A stretch of DNA of 64,000 nucleotides from Streptomyces sp. NBC_00271 (GCF_036178845.1 NZ_CP108070.1:5766001-5830000), one strand, 5' to 3'. Positions 47,577 through 57,100 are shown, counted from the first letter of the stretch. Translations and numbers: made by a program. Notes: generated from the sequence alone by a model not told the origin.

Positions 47577-49829
47577 TCAGCCGTTGCGCTTCCAGCGGGG
47601 CTTCTCGTCGCGGCGGCCGAAGGAACCGGTGCCGGTACCCGTGCCGGTGCCGGTGCCGCGGTGGTCGTCGCGACGGCCGTACGGGCGGTCGTGGCTGCCG
47701 GCGCGGAAACCGCTGGAGGGACGGTTGTCCTGGCGGTCGCGGTTGAAGGGACGGTCGCTGCCACGGTGACCGCCACGGTCGTCGCGACGCTCGAAGGAGC
47801 GGCCGGCGGTGCCACGGTCGTTGTCACGGCGGAAGCCGGAGCCACCGCGGTCGTCACGACGCTCGAAGGTACGACCACCACGGTCGCCGTCCCGACGGTC
47901 GCGGTCGAAGCCGCCTCGGTCGTCACGACGGTCGTTGTCACGGCGGAAGCCGGAGCCACCGCGGTCGTCACGACGCTCGAACGAACGACCACCACGGTCA
48001 TCACGACGGTCATTGTCCCGACGGAAGCCAGAGCCACCACGGTCGTCACGACGCTCGAACGAACGACCACCACGGTCATCACGACGGTCATTGTCCCGAC
48101 GGAAGCCGGAACCACCACGGTCGTCACGACGCTCGAACGAACGACCACCACGGTCATCACGACGGTCATTGTCCCGACGGAAGCCAGAGCCACCACGGTC
48201 ACCACGGTCGTTGTCGCGGCGCTCGTAGTTGCCCCGCTCGTCACGGCGCTGACGCGGCTCGTAGGACGAACGCTCGGCGACGGGCTGCTCGGACACGGCC
48301 GGCGTCTCGGCAGGGGCCTCGGCCACCGCCTGCTCCGCCAGGGCCTCCGCGGCCGCGACGACCGCGGCCTCTGGGTCCTCGCCCCGCTCGCGCGCGGCAC
48401 GGGCCACCAGACGGTCGGCCTCCCCACGCAGCTCGACCGCACGACGCTGCGCGCGCTCCAGCTCCTTGGTGAGCTGCGAGACCTCACGCTCGGCCTGCTG
48501 CGCGGCGTCGCCGGCCGACTGGGCCTGGACCTCGGTCATCGACCGGGCACCGGTGATCTCGGCGACCTCGGGCTCGAAGGCCGTACCGGAGTTGATGATG
48601 TGACGCGCGGCGTCGACGCCCGCGTCCTCCATCAGCCGGAAGATCTGACGACGCTGGTGCGGCAGGGAGAGGGACACCACGGTGCCGCTGCGGCCCGCAC
48701 GGGCCGTACGGCCGGAGCGGTGCAGGTAGTCCTTGTGGTCACCGGCCGGGTCCACGTTCAGGACCAGGTCGATGCCGTCGACGTGGATACCGCGGGCGGC
48801 GACGTCCGTCGCGACGAGCGCGTTGACGTAACCGTCCTTGAAGTCGGCCAGCGTCCGGGTCCGCGCGCCCTGGGTCATGCCGCCGTGCAGTGCGTCGGCC
48901 TTCACACCGGCGTCGCGCAGCTGCTCGGCGATACGGTCGGCGCCCAGCTGGGTGCGGACGAAGATGATCGTGCGGCCCTTGCGGGAGGCGATCGCGGCGG
49001 TGACCGGCGCCTTGTCCTTGGGCTTCACGATGAGGATGTGGTGGGACATCGTCGTGACGTTGCCCTGGGCGCTGTCGACCTCGTGCGTGACCGGGTTGGT
49101 CAGGTAGCGCTTGACCAGCGTGGAGATCTCGTTCTCCATGGTGGCCGAGAACAGCATCCGCTGGCCGCCGGCCGGGATCTGGTCGAACAGCTCGGTGACC
49201 TCGGGCAGGAAGCCCAGGTCGGACATCTGGTCGGCCTCGTCGAGAACGGCCACCTGGACGTTCTCCAGCGAGCAGGCGCCACGGTTGATGATGTCGCGCA
49301 GGCGGCCCGGGGTGGCGACGAGGACGTCGACGCCGCGCTCCAGCGCGTAGATCTGGTTGCCCATCGACGTACCGCCGCAGACGACCTTCATCTTCAGGCC
49401 GAGGACGTCGCCGTAGGGCTGCAGCGCGTCGGCGACCTGCATGGCCAGCTCACGGGTCGGCGTGAGGATGACGGCGCGCGGCTTCTTCTTCTCGGTGTGA
49501 CCGCCGGCGAGCCGCGCCAGGGTCGGCAGACCGAAGGAGAGGGTCTTGCCGGAGCCGGTGCGGCCACGGCCGAGGATGTCCTTGCCGGCCAGGGCGTCCG
49601 GGATGGTCGCGGCCTGGATCGGGAACGGGGTGGTCACACCGTTCTGGGCGAGCTTGCGGACGACGCCCTCGGGGAGGCCGAGGGAGTCGAAGGTGATCTC
49701 GGGGGCAGCGTCGACGGCCTCGACGGTCTCGACCGTCTCCACGGTCTCGACGGCGGCCTGGACGCCCTCGTTGTTGTCGTTCTCGTTGTTCTCGGGCACG
49801 ACGACGTGATCAGTACTGGAAACAGACAT
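47577..49829 (-). CDS. DEAD-box RNA helicase with RGG-rich tail
   Basis: A 750-residue ATP-dependent RNA helicase. An acidic/Val-Glu repeat head (about 20-42) precedes the Q motif, GRTGSGKT (89-96), PTRELAMQV, LDEADQM, SAT and HRSGRTARAG. These are the complete DEAD motor motifs. A coiled-coil segment (about 450-520) leads to a C-terminal 200-residue RGG/RRDDR tail made of repeated blocks, which usually binds RNA. Roles in this family are cold adaptation, ribosome assembly and mRNA decay. ATG 49829 follows GGAAGG. A 330-base gap precedes it, suggesting a long leader. Confidence 0.92.
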   Translation of the reverse strand: MSVSSTDHVVVPENNENDNNEGVQAAVETVETVETVEAVDAAPEITFDSLGLPEGVVRKLAQNGVTTPFPIQAATIPDALAGKDILGRGRTGSGKTLSFGLPTLARLAGGHTEKKKPRAVILTPTRELAMQVADALQPYGDVLGLKMKVVCGGTSMGNQIYALERGVDVLVATPGRLRDIINRGACSLENVQVAVLDEADQMSDLGFLPEVTELFDQIPAGGQRMLFSATMENEISTLVKRYLTNPVTHEVDSAQGNVTTMSHHILIVKPKDKAPVTAAIASRKGRTIIFVRTQLGADRIAEQLRDAGVKADALHGGMTQGARTRTLADFKDGYVNALVATDVAARGIHVDGIDLVLNVDPAGDHKDYLHRSGRTARAGRSGTVVSLSLPHQRRQIFRLMEDAGVDAARHIINSGTAFEPEVAEITGARSMTEVQAQSAGDAAQQAEREVSQLTKELERAQRRAVELRGEADRLVARAARERGEDPEAAVVAAAEALAEQAVAEAPAETPAVSEQPVAERSSYEPRQRRDERGNYERRDNDRGDRGGSGFRRDNDRRDDRGGRSFERRDDRGGSGFRRDNDRRDDRGGRSFERRDDRGGSGFRRDNDRRDDRGGRSFERRDDRGGSGFRRDNDRRDDRGGFDRDRRDGDRGGRTFERRDDRGGSGFRRDNDRGTAGRSFERRDDRGGHRGSDRPFNRDRQDNRPSSGFRAGSHDRPYGRRDDHRGTGTGTGTGTGSFGRRDEKPRWKRNG
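47810..48215 (-). repeat. 78-bp tandem repeats in the helicase tail
   Basis: At least three almost identical 78-bp units code for RRDDRGGSGFRRDNDRRDDR-GGRSFE, with degenerate copies at both ends. DNA identity between units is very high, so copy number probably varies between strains. It also produces long spurious open frames on the opposite strand. Confidence 0.9.
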
Positions 49830-50187
49830 GCGAAATGCGAACCTTCCGGAGTTCTTCGGCACGCGCCCAAACTCCGTGAAGTCGCAATCGACCGCCTCTA
49901 TGCGGTCCGGCCACGGCAAGGGAGAGTACGCGCCACACGCGGCGCTCTCTGCAATGGCGCCGGGCAAATGGGATCAAACGATCTACCACCATACGCACCC
50001 CCCACCCCTGAAGGCAAACTGACCCCCAAAGGGGCAGGTCAGACACGCAGGGCAGGTCTTACGTCTGCTGGCAGGGGTTCCAACACCAGCGGTGGCCGAG
50101 CGTATTCCCGGCCCCTCCGCCGACTTTCCCGCCGCCTCCCCGCTCGTCGGCCCTCCGCCCCTCCCCGCCGCCCGTCCACCACCCCGT
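49830..50187. other. Helicase upstream region without a gene
   Basis: No gene seen. The segment next to the helicase start (about 49830-49985) may be a transcribed leader with short inverted repeats such as GAGAGTACGCGCC...GGCGCTCTC. Cold-regulated helicase genes often have long leaders, but I cannot define a structure here. Confidence 0.35.
50019..50042 (-). terminator. Terminator after the lipoprotein gene
   Basis: CTGACC (50019-50024) pairs with GGTCAG (50037-50042), with CCCC/GGGG inside. On the minus strand it is followed by TTTGCC. It lies about 145 bases after the lipoprotein stop. Confidence 0.5.
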
Positions 50188-50709
50188 TCACGCCGGTTGA
50201 CCCGCCCGTGGCGCCGGCTCCCGATCCACCAGTTGCGTGGTCTGCTCATGCGCCGAGGACGAGGGCTCCGCCGTGGTCGGATCGGGCGTCGGCGTCACGG
50301 GCGGTGGCGGAGGAGGGGGCGGCGGAGTCGAATCGGACGTGGCATGCGTGGGACTCGGCACCCCGTTCGACGGCGGAGGCTGCTCCGGCTGCCCCTTGCC
50401 GTCCCCCTTGCCCGTCGCCCTGGCGGACGGCTTCGCACCGCCGGAGGCCGACGCGGACGCGGACGCCGACCCGGAGGCGTGCTCACCGGGCTTGGCGGAG
50501 GCGCCGCCCTTCGCACCCGGCCCCCCGTGGAACCCGCCACCACCCCGGCCCCCCGCGGACCCCCCGCCGGGAGCCTGGCCACCGTGCCGCCCCGCCGAGT
50601 GCGCGGGCCCCGGCCGGCCCGCGTCGTCACCCACGCTCATACAGCCGGCGGCGGACGCGACGACGATGACCGTGGCGGCCAGACGGACGGGTACGTACAA
50701 GGCGCGCAC
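50188..50709 (-). CDS. Pro/Ser-rich lipoprotein
   Basis: A 173-residue protein. GTG 50709 follows GGAGG by nine bases and begins a signal sequence with lipobox ASAAGC (Cys at about 23). The mature part is low-complexity: Gly/His/Ala blocks, an Ala/Ser run, then Pro/Thr repeats including a nine-proline stretch. It probably spans the cell wall as an extended polypeptide. No enzymatic domain is visible. It precedes the small zincin gene only by strand; there is no overlap. It may be a wall-spanning anchor or linker. Confidence 0.72.
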   Translation of the reverse strand: MRALYVPVRLAATVIVVASAAGCMSVGDDAGRPGPAHSAGRHGGQAPGGGSAGGRGGGGFHGGPGAKGGASAKPGEHASGSASASASASGGAKPSARATGKGDGKGQPEQPPPSNGVPSPTHATSDSTPPPPPPPPPVTPTPDPTTAEPSSSAHEQTTQLVDREPAPRAGQPA

Positions 50710-50880
50710 GGGCAGCCACCTCCGGAGGGGGTCTCCCCTGCTCGGCGAGGCCGAGAGCCTGGGGATGGATCGGCGAGTCCCCCTGCCCAACTCCCGCCGC
50801 CCGCAAGAGGACACGCGGGAACATGACACGCGTCCCGAGTCCGAGTGGGCGTCAGCCCCCGCCACCCACTCTCCGCCCAC

Positions 50881-51231
50881 TCACCCGTAGCCGAGCGCGT
50901 GCAGCCGTTCGTCATCGATCCCGAAGTGATGCGCGATCTCGTGCACCACGGTGACCTCGGTCTCCGCGACCACGTCCTCCCGCGTCTCGCACATCCGCAG
51001 GGTCGGCCCCCGGTAGATCGTGATCCGATCCGGCAGCACCCCCGCGTACCACTCCCCGCGGTCGGTCAGGGGAGTTCCCTCATAGAGCCCGAGCAGCTCG
51101 GGATCGGCGGGGTCGGGCTCGTCCTCGACGAACACCGCCACGTTGTCCATCAACCGCGTCAGCTCCGGCGGAATCCGGTCCAGCGCCTCGGCGACCAGTT
51201 CCTCGAACTCCTCGCGCGTCATCTCCAGCAC
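50881..51231 (-). CDS. Small zincin-like metallopeptidase family protein
   Basis: A 116-residue protein with the complete zinc site HEIAHHFGIDDERL (HE-x2-H-x2-G-x2-D) near its C-terminus, preceded by EVTVVHE. The N-terminal half has FEELVAEALDRIPPEL. This matches a compact, widespread metallopeptidase-like family of about 120 residues whose substrates are unknown. The GTG at 51231 is used because family sequence starts VLEMTREEF; the internal ATG at 51222 has its ribosome site too close. It is divergent from the metallophosphoesterase gene, 95 bases apart. Confidence 0.85.
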   Translation of the reverse strand: MLEMTREEFEELVAEALDRIPPELTRLMDNVAVFVEDEPDPADPELLGLYEGTPLTDRGEWYAGVLPDRITIYRGPTLRMCETREDVVAETEVTVVHEIAHHFGIDDERLHALGYG

Positions 51232-51326
51232 ACGGCCATTGTCCGGTACGACCGCCTCGCAGGAGAGTCGACGACAGCCCCGAACACCCCCGCATACCCA
51301 CCCCCGCACTTGGGCATACGGGACCA

Positions 51327-52880
51327 ATGGCCCGCGTCCCCGCTGCCGTCACCACCGCCACATCCGCCGTCACCACCGCCATATCCACCGTCACCACCGC
51401 CCTGACCCGCAAGCACCACACCCGCCGCTCCCTCCGCACCCGCCGCTTCCGCCCCGTCACCGAGGAACTCGTCCAGCAGCCGAACCCGTACGCCCGGGCG
51501 CTCGGCCTGATGGCGGTCGTCCTCCTCGGCGCCTGGCTGGGCCTGCTGATCGTGGGCAATGTGCGCGTCCCGGTCGGCCCCATGAACACCACGATGACCC
51601 TGCGCCCCTCGGTCACCGGCGGCACCAAGATCAACGTCTCCCCGCTCGGCGCCCTGGAGCTGAACAGCCACATCGCCCCGGTCCGCCTCGACGTGAACGT
51701 CGACCAGCTCGACCCGGTCCGCGCGCAGGCCCTGGTCGACCACCCCGAGCGGCTCTCGGGCCTGCAGGACGAGGTCGCGCAGGACGTCGAGCACGGCACC
51801 CTCGACCTGGCCGTACGGTCCTGCGTCGCGGTCGTGTCGGGCGCCACGGCCCTCGGCCTCGCGGTCTACCGCCGCCCGCGCCGCGCCCTGGCCGCCGGCG
51901 GCCTGGCCCTCATCCTGCTCACCGCCTCCGGAGCGACGGCCTTCGCCACCTGGAACCCGAATTCGGTGCTGGAACCGAGGTTCTCCGGACTGCTCTCCTC
52001 CGCCCCCTCCCTCGTCGGCAACGCCCGCAGCATCGTCAGTGAATTCGACGTCTACCAGAAGGAGTTGGCACGTCTGGTGACGAACGTGACGAAGCTGTAC
52101 GACGTCACCTCCACGCTCCCGACGTACGAGCCCGACCCGTCCACGATCCGGGTCCTGCACGTCTCCGACATCCACCTCAACCCCGCGAGCTGGAAGATCA
52201 TCGCGTCACTGGTGAAGCAGTACGCGATCGACGTGATCGTCGACTCCGGCGACACCATGGACCACGGAACGTCGGCCGAGAACGGCTTCCTGGACCCCAT
52301 CCCCGACCTGGGCGCGCCCTACATCTGGGTGCGCGGCAACCACGACAGCCTCGTCACCCAGCGCTACCTGCAACGCCTGAAGAACGTGCACGTCCTGGAC
52401 GACGGCCGCGCGATCACGGTCGCCGGCCTGCGCTTCGCCGGCATCGGCGACCCCCAGTTCACCCCCGACCGCTCGGTCGCCCCGGGCGGCGACGCGGCGG
52501 AGGATCTGGCCGGCGCCCGCCTGGCCTCCGCCCTCCGCGACCAGCGCACGGCAGGCACCCCCGTCGACATCGCCATCGCCCACGAGCCGTCGGCGGCCCG
52601 CGGGACGGACGGCGAGGTGCCCCTCGTTTTGGCCGGTCACCTCCACCACGAACAGACGGAGGTCATGAAGTACGGAACCCGCCTGCGCGTCGAGGGCTCG
52701 ACGGGCGGCAGCGGCCTGCGCGCGATCGAGGGCAAGTACCCCGATCCCATCGAGGCCTCGGTCCTCTACGTCGACCGCGACACCCGCCGTCTCCAGGCCT
52801 GGGACGAGATCAAACTGGGCGGCCTGGGCCTGACGACGGCCGAGGTCAGCCGCCACCTCCCGAAGGAGAACGAGCCCTGA
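51327..52880 (+). CDS. Membrane-anchored metallophosphoesterase
   Basis: A 517-residue protein. A Ser/Thr/Ala-rich N-terminus is followed by membrane helices near 58-80, 172-190 and about 197-213. The catalytic calcineurin-like domain (about 275-490) has the full set of metal motifs: SDIHLN, DSGDTMDHG, VRGNHD, IAHEPS and AGHLHHEQ. It should hydrolyse phosphoesters on the side where the domain lies, which topology suggests is outside the membrane if the third helix is crossed. The natural substrate is unknown. It is divergent from the zincin gene and followed by the tRNA cluster. Confidence 0.9.
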   Translation: MARVPAAVTTATSAVTTAISTVTTALTRKHHTRRSLRTRRFRPVTEELVQQPNPYARALGLMAVVLLGAWLGLLIVGNVRVPVGPMNTTMTLRPSVTGGTKINVSPLGALELNSHIAPVRLDVNVDQLDPVRAQALVDHPERLSGLQDEVAQDVEHGTLDLAVRSCVAVVSGATALGLAVYRRPRRALAAGGLALILLTASGATAFATWNPNSVLEPRFSGLLSSAPSLVGNARSIVSEFDVYQKELARLVTNVTKLYDVTSTLPTYEPDPSTIRVLHVSDIHLNPASWKIIASLVKQYAIDVIVDSGDTMDHGTSAENGFLDPIPDLGAPYIWVRGNHDSLVTQRYLQRLKNVHVLDDGRAITVAGLRFAGIGDPQFTPDRSVAPGGDAAEDLAGARLASALRDQRTAGTPVDIAIAHEPSAARGTDGEVPLVLAGHLHHEQTEVMKYGTRLRVEGSTGGSGLRAIEGKYPDPIEASVLYVDRDTRRLQAWDEIKLGGLGLTTAEVSRHLPKENEP

Positions 52881-52899
52881 CCCCCCCTTCCTATCTGGT

Positions 52900-52929
52900 T
52901 TGGTCCGCGTCCAGGCCACGTAGTACAGT
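52900..52929 (+). promoter_or_regulatory. Promoter of tRNA-Glu
   Basis: TTGGTC (52900-52905), an 18-base spacer and TACAGT (52924-52929). The same TACAGTCT sequence with an 18-base spacer stands before the second tRNA-Asp gene, which supports the assignment. Confidence 0.65.
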
Positions 52930-53083
52930 CTGTTCGTGCCCAAGGGCGCCGGTCAGGGCTTGACCGTCCCGAGCTTCTGTCGAAGCGAAGGAGAAGCGGA
53001 ACCCCTCGGGGGAAAGCGGAGTCACATGCTTCTCACGTCCCCTTCGGGAACGCGAAGACGAAGCAGAGCGGTATTGGCTGTTC

Positions 53084-53156
53084 GCCCTCATCGTCTAGCG
53101 GCCTAGGACGCCGCCCTTTCAAGGCGGTAGCACGGGTTCGAATCCCGTTGGGGGCA
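53084..53156 (+). tRNA. tRNA-Glu (TTC)
   Basis: A 73-base cloverleaf with acceptor GCCCTCA/TGGGGGC, anticodon loop CTTTCAA (TTC) and T-arm CGGGTTCGAATCCCG. It is the first gene of a three-tRNA cluster. CCA is not encoded. Confidence 0.94.
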
Positions 53157-53203
53157 CGCAACACCGTGTGCGACACTGTTCTACGCGTCGCACGCAACAG
53201 CTT

Positions 53204-53278
53204 GGTCCTGTGGAGCAGTTTGGAGTGCTCGCCACCCTGTCAAGGTGGAGGCCGCGGGTTCAAATCCCGTCAGGACCG
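53204..53278 (+). tRNA. tRNA-Asp (GTC), copy 1
   Basis: A 75-base cloverleaf with acceptor GGTCCTG/CAGGACC, anticodon loop CTGTCAA (GTC) and T-arm GCGGGTTCAAATCCCG. It is identical to the copy at 58209-58283. It is the second gene of the cluster. Confidence 0.94.
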
Positions 53279-53281
53279 CTG

Positions 53282-53299
53282 AGGTTTCACATGAAACCT
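53282..53299. promoter_or_regulatory. parS-like site between tRNA-Asp and tRNA-Phe
   Basis: AGGTTTCACATGAAACCT has 8-bp inverted arms around CA. The inner 14 bases GTTTCACATGAAAC differ by one base from the ParB-binding core GTTTCACGTGAAAC known in Streptomyces and other bacteria. It lies in the 24-base gap between two tRNA genes. Confidence 0.5.
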
Positions 53300-53302
53300 T
53301 GT

Positions 53303-53379
53303 GGCTGGGTAGCTCAGTTGGTACGAGCGATCGCCTGAAAAGCGATAGGTCGCCGGTTCGACCCCGGCCCCAGCCACCA
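53303..53379 (+). tRNA. tRNA-Phe (GAA), CCA encoded
   Basis: The cloverleaf starts GGCTGGGTAGCTCAG and has anticodon loop CTGAAAA (GAA). The acceptor ends CCCAGCC-A-CCA, so the 3' CCA is encoded (53377-53379), unlike the other tRNAs here. It is the third gene of the cluster. Confidence 0.93.
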
Positions 53380-53381
53380 CA

Positions 53382-53416
53382 ACGAAGGCCCCGTCCATTG
53401 CGGACGGGGCCTTCGT
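53382..53416 (+). terminator. Terminator of the tRNA cluster
   Basis: A 15-bp perfect stem (53382-53396 and 53402-53416) with a 5-base loop begins three bases after the tRNA-Phe CCA. There is no long T-run. Confidence 0.85.
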
Positions 53417-53507
53417 CGTACCTCCGGCGAGCCGAACTTGGCATGCCCCGGGCAGGACACTACGTTCTGGCTGACCGACGTCGTGTGGTGAGCAAGGGGG
53501 ACCAGTG

Positions 53508-53852
53508 ATGGTGGGCAAGGACGGGGCGAAGCCGATCCGGGAGCTCGACCTGGAGCGGTACCGGGCCCTGTACGGGCTGACGGCGGTCGTCCTGAGCAAC
53601 TTCGCGATCGTCGCCGTCGCGATCGTCGGCGTATGGCGCCTGGGCGGCGACAAGTCGGTGATCATCGGCGTGCTGACCGCGGCCTTCACCGCGGTCAGCA
53701 CCATGACCACGGCATACCTGGGCATCAAGGCCGTCTCCAACACCGCCCAGGCAATGGCCCAGGGCGCCCCCCGCGCCACCCCGACACCCCCGACCGAGAC
53801 CCCAACCCCCACGCCCCCGTCCCCCCGCACCCCTGACAACCCGCAGCCCTGA
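53508..53852 (+). CDS. Small two-helix membrane protein
   Basis: A 114-residue protein. A charged N-terminus (KDGAKPIRELDLERYRALYG) is followed by two hydrophobic helices (about 23-43 and 49-72) and a Pro/Thr tail. GGGGGA precedes ATG 53508 by six bases; a GTG directly before it is an alternative. It does not match a family I know. Its size and layout suggest a membrane accessory or a channel-like protein. It is followed by the nested-hairpin repeat and hrpA on the same strand. Confidence 0.72.
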   Translation: MVGKDGAKPIRELDLERYRALYGLTAVVLSNFAIVAVAIVGVWRLGGDKSVIIGVLTAAFTAVSTMTTAYLGIKAVSNTAQAMAQGAPRATPTPPTETPTPTPPSPRTPDNPQP

Positions 53853-53931
53853 CCACCCGCAGCCGCCGACCACCCGAGGCCACCATGCAACGCATGGCCA
53901 CCACGCGACGCGAGGCCGCTGTGCGACGCGA

Positions 53932-54051
53932 GGGGCCGTGGCGGTGCGTCGCAAGCCCGGCCCGTCGCTTACGTTCGGATCGAGCAGCGGCTCGCATGCC
54001 CGGCCCACGTCTGATCCGGCGGCGACGGGCTCGACGCTCCGCCACGGCCCC
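53932..54051. repeat. Nested-hairpin dispersed element, copy 2
   Basis: A 120-bp relative of the element at 27098-27210. The outer arms are 53932-53951 and 54032-54051 (19 of 20 pair). The middle stem is AGCCCG/CGTCGC with a 3-base insert, pairing with GCGACGGGCT, and CGGATC pairs with GATCCG inside it. The outer arm reads GTGGCGG/CCGCCAC here and GTGCCGG/CCGGCAC in copy 1, a compensatory change. It sits between a small membrane gene and hrpA. Confidence 0.8.
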
Positions 54052-54137
54052 GCCCCACCACCGGCACCCGGCGCCCCACAGGTCCCCGGATAAAGCACTC
54101 GCCAGTAATTTCGGCGAGGTGAGATCCTGGACGGCGT

Positions 54138-57100
54138 ATGTCTACGCATCCTGCCCCCGTCCTCGGCGACCTCGCCCCCCGCCTGGCCGAGCTGTCCCTG
54201 CGCGACGCGCACCGGCTCGGCCGCAGGCTCGAGGGCGCGCGCCGGATCCGCAAACCCGAAGCCCGCACCGCCGTGCTCGCCGAGATCGACGCGGAGGTCA
54301 CCAAGGCCGAGGCCCGCATGGCCGAGCGCCGCACCCGCGTGCCCGCCGTCACCTACCCCGAGCAGCTCCCGGTCAGCCAGAAGAAGTCCGACATCGCCGA
54401 CGCCATACGCGACCACCAGGTCGTCATCGTCGCAGGTGAGACCGGCTCCGGAAAGACCACCCAGATCCCCAAGATCTGTCTCGAACTGGGCCGCGGCGTC
54501 CGCGGCATGATCGGCCACACCCAGCCCCGCCGCATCGCCGCCCGCACGGTCGCCGAGCGGGTGGCGGAGGAGCTGGACACCCCCCTGGGCGAGGCCGTCG
54601 GCTGGAAGGTCCGCTTCACCGACCAGGTGAACCCGGACGGCACCTTCGTCAAGCTCATGACGGACGGCATCCTGCTCGCCGAGATCCAGACGGACCGCGA
54701 GCTGCGCGCGTACGACACGATCATCATCGACGAGGCCCACGAGCGCTCCCTCAACATCGACTTCCTGCTCGGCTACCTCGCCCAGCTGCTCCCCAAGCGC
54801 CCGGACCTCAAGGTCGTCATCACGTCGGCCACGATCGACCCGGAGCGCTTCTCCCGCCACTTCGGCGAGGCCCCGATCGTCGAGGTCAGCGGCCGTACGT
54901 ACCCCGTGGAGGTCCGCTACCGCCCGCTCCTCGAGGAGGAAGGGGACGACGCCGACCGCGACCAGATCACCGCGATCACGGACGCGGTCGAGGAACTGCA
55001 GGCCGAGGGCAAGGGCGACATCCTGGTCTTCCTCTCCGGCGAACGCGAGATCCGCGACACGGCGGACGCACTCACGAAAAAGAACTACCGCTTCACCGAG
55101 GTCCTCCCCCTCTACGCCCGCCTCTCCCACGCGGAGCAGCACCGCGTCTTCCAGCCCCACACCGGCCGCAGGATCGTTCTGGCGACCAACGTCGCCGAGA
55201 CCTCGCTCACCGTCCCGGGCATCAAGTACGTCATCGACCCGGGCAACGCCCGTATCTCCAGGTACAGCCACCGCACCAAGGTCCAGCGCCTGCCCATCGA
55301 GCCGGTCTCGCAGGCCAGCGCCAACCAGCGCAAGGGCCGCTGCGGCCGTACGTCGGACGGCATCTGCATCCGTCTGTACTCCGAGGACGACTTCGACGCC
55401 CGCCCGGAGTTCACGGACGCGGAGATCCTCCGTACGAACCTGGCGAGCGTCATCCTCCAGATGACGGCGGCCGGCCTCGGCGACATCGAGAAGTTCCCCT
55501 TCATCGACCCGCCGGACCACCGCAACATCCGGGACGGCGTCCAGCTCCTCCAGGAACTGAACGCACTCGACCCGTCCGAAAAGGACGTACGCAAGCGCCT
55601 CACGGACACCGGCCGCAAGCTCGCCCAGCTCCCCGTCGACCCCCGGCTGGCCCGCATGGTCCTGGAGGCCGACAAGAACGGCTGTGCGCGCGAGGTCATG
55701 GTGATCGCCGCGGCGCTCTCCATCCAGGACCCGCGCGAGCGCCCCGCGGACAAGCAGACGCAGGCGGACCAGCAGCACGCCCGCTTCAGGGACGAGACGA
55801 GCGACTTCCTCGCCTTCCTCAACCTCTGGCGTTACATCCGCGAACAGCAGAAGGAACGAGGCTCGTCGGCCTTCCGCCGCATGTGCAAGCAGGAGTACCT
55901 CAACTTCCTGCGCATCCGCGAGTGGCAGGACATCTACACCCAGCTGCGCACGGTCGCCAAGCAGATGGGCATCCACCTCAACGAGGACGACGCGGCGGAG
56001 CAGAGCGTCCATGTCTCCCTCCTCGCCGGCCTGCTCTCGCACGTCGGCATGAAGGACGTGAAGGAGACCGGGGGCGAGAGCGGGCGCAGCACGGGCAAGA
56101 ACGAGTACCTCGGTGCCCGCAACGCCAAGTTCGCGATCTTCCCGGGCTCGGCCCTCTTCAAGAAACCCCCGCGTTTCGTGATGTCGGCCGAGCTGGTGGA
56201 GACCTCCCGTCTCTGGGCCCGGGTGAACGCCAAGATCGAGCCCGAGTGGGTCGAACCCCTGGCGGAGCACCTCCTCAAGCGCACGTACAGCGAACCGCAC
56301 TGGGAGAAGGACCAGGCGGCCGTGATGGCGTACGAGAAGGTCACCCTCTACGGCGTCCCGATCGTCGCCCAGCGCAAGGTCAACTACGGTCGTATCGACC
56401 CCGAGACGAGCCGCGACCTCTTCATCCGCAACGCCCTCGTGGAGGGCGACTGGCGCACGCACCACAAGTTCTTCGCCGACAACCGCAAGCTCCTGACCGA
56501 GGTCGAGGAGCTGGAGCACCGTGCCCGCCGACGGGACATCCTGGTCGACGACGAGACGCTGTTCGACTTCTACGACCAGCGGGTGCCGGCCCACGTCGTG
56601 TCCGGCGCGCACTTCGACTCCTGGTGGAAGCACAAGCGCCACGACGAGCCCGAACTCCTCGACTTCGAGCGCTCGATGCTCATCAACGAGCGAGCCGGTG
56701 ACGTCAGCAAGGACGACTACCCCGACTCATGGCGTCAGGGCCGCCTGAAGTTCCGGGTGACCTACCAGTTCGAGCCGGGCGCGGATGCCGACGGCGTCAC
56801 GGTGCACATCCCGCTCCAGGTCCTGAACCAGGTGACGGACGAGGGCTTCGACTGGCAGATCCCGGGTCTGCGCGAAGAGGTGGTCACCGAGCTCATCCGT
56901 TCCCTCCCCAAGCCCATCCGCCGCAACTACGTCCCCGCCCCGAACTTCGCGAAGCGGTTCCTCGACCAGGCCGTGCCCCTTCAGGAGCCGCTGCCGACGA
57001 CCCTCGCCCGTGAGCTCAAGCGGATGGTCGGTGTGCCGGTCACGGCCGACGACTTCGACTGGTCCCGCGTCCCCGACCATCTGAAGATCACCTTCCGGAT

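Noticed and set aside
44167..47769. A 1200-codon open frame opposite the FG-GAP gene
   Set aside because: Its composition is Arg/Ala/Gly-rich with no family-like sequence. The minus-strand frame has signal peptide, FG-GAP repeats and a strong ribosome site.
47810..48215. Regular repeats resembling a CRISPR array
   Set aside because: The units are 78-bp in-frame coding repeats with no unique spacers, and no cas genes are near.
47496..50669. A 1057-codon open frame opposite the DEAD-box helicase
   Set aside because: It is the complement of repetitive helicase DNA and gives Thr/Val repeats only. The helicase motifs are complete on the other strand.
53460..56642. A 1060-codon open frame opposite hrpA
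   Set aside because: Complement of the HrpA motor domain; no motif and wrong codon bias.
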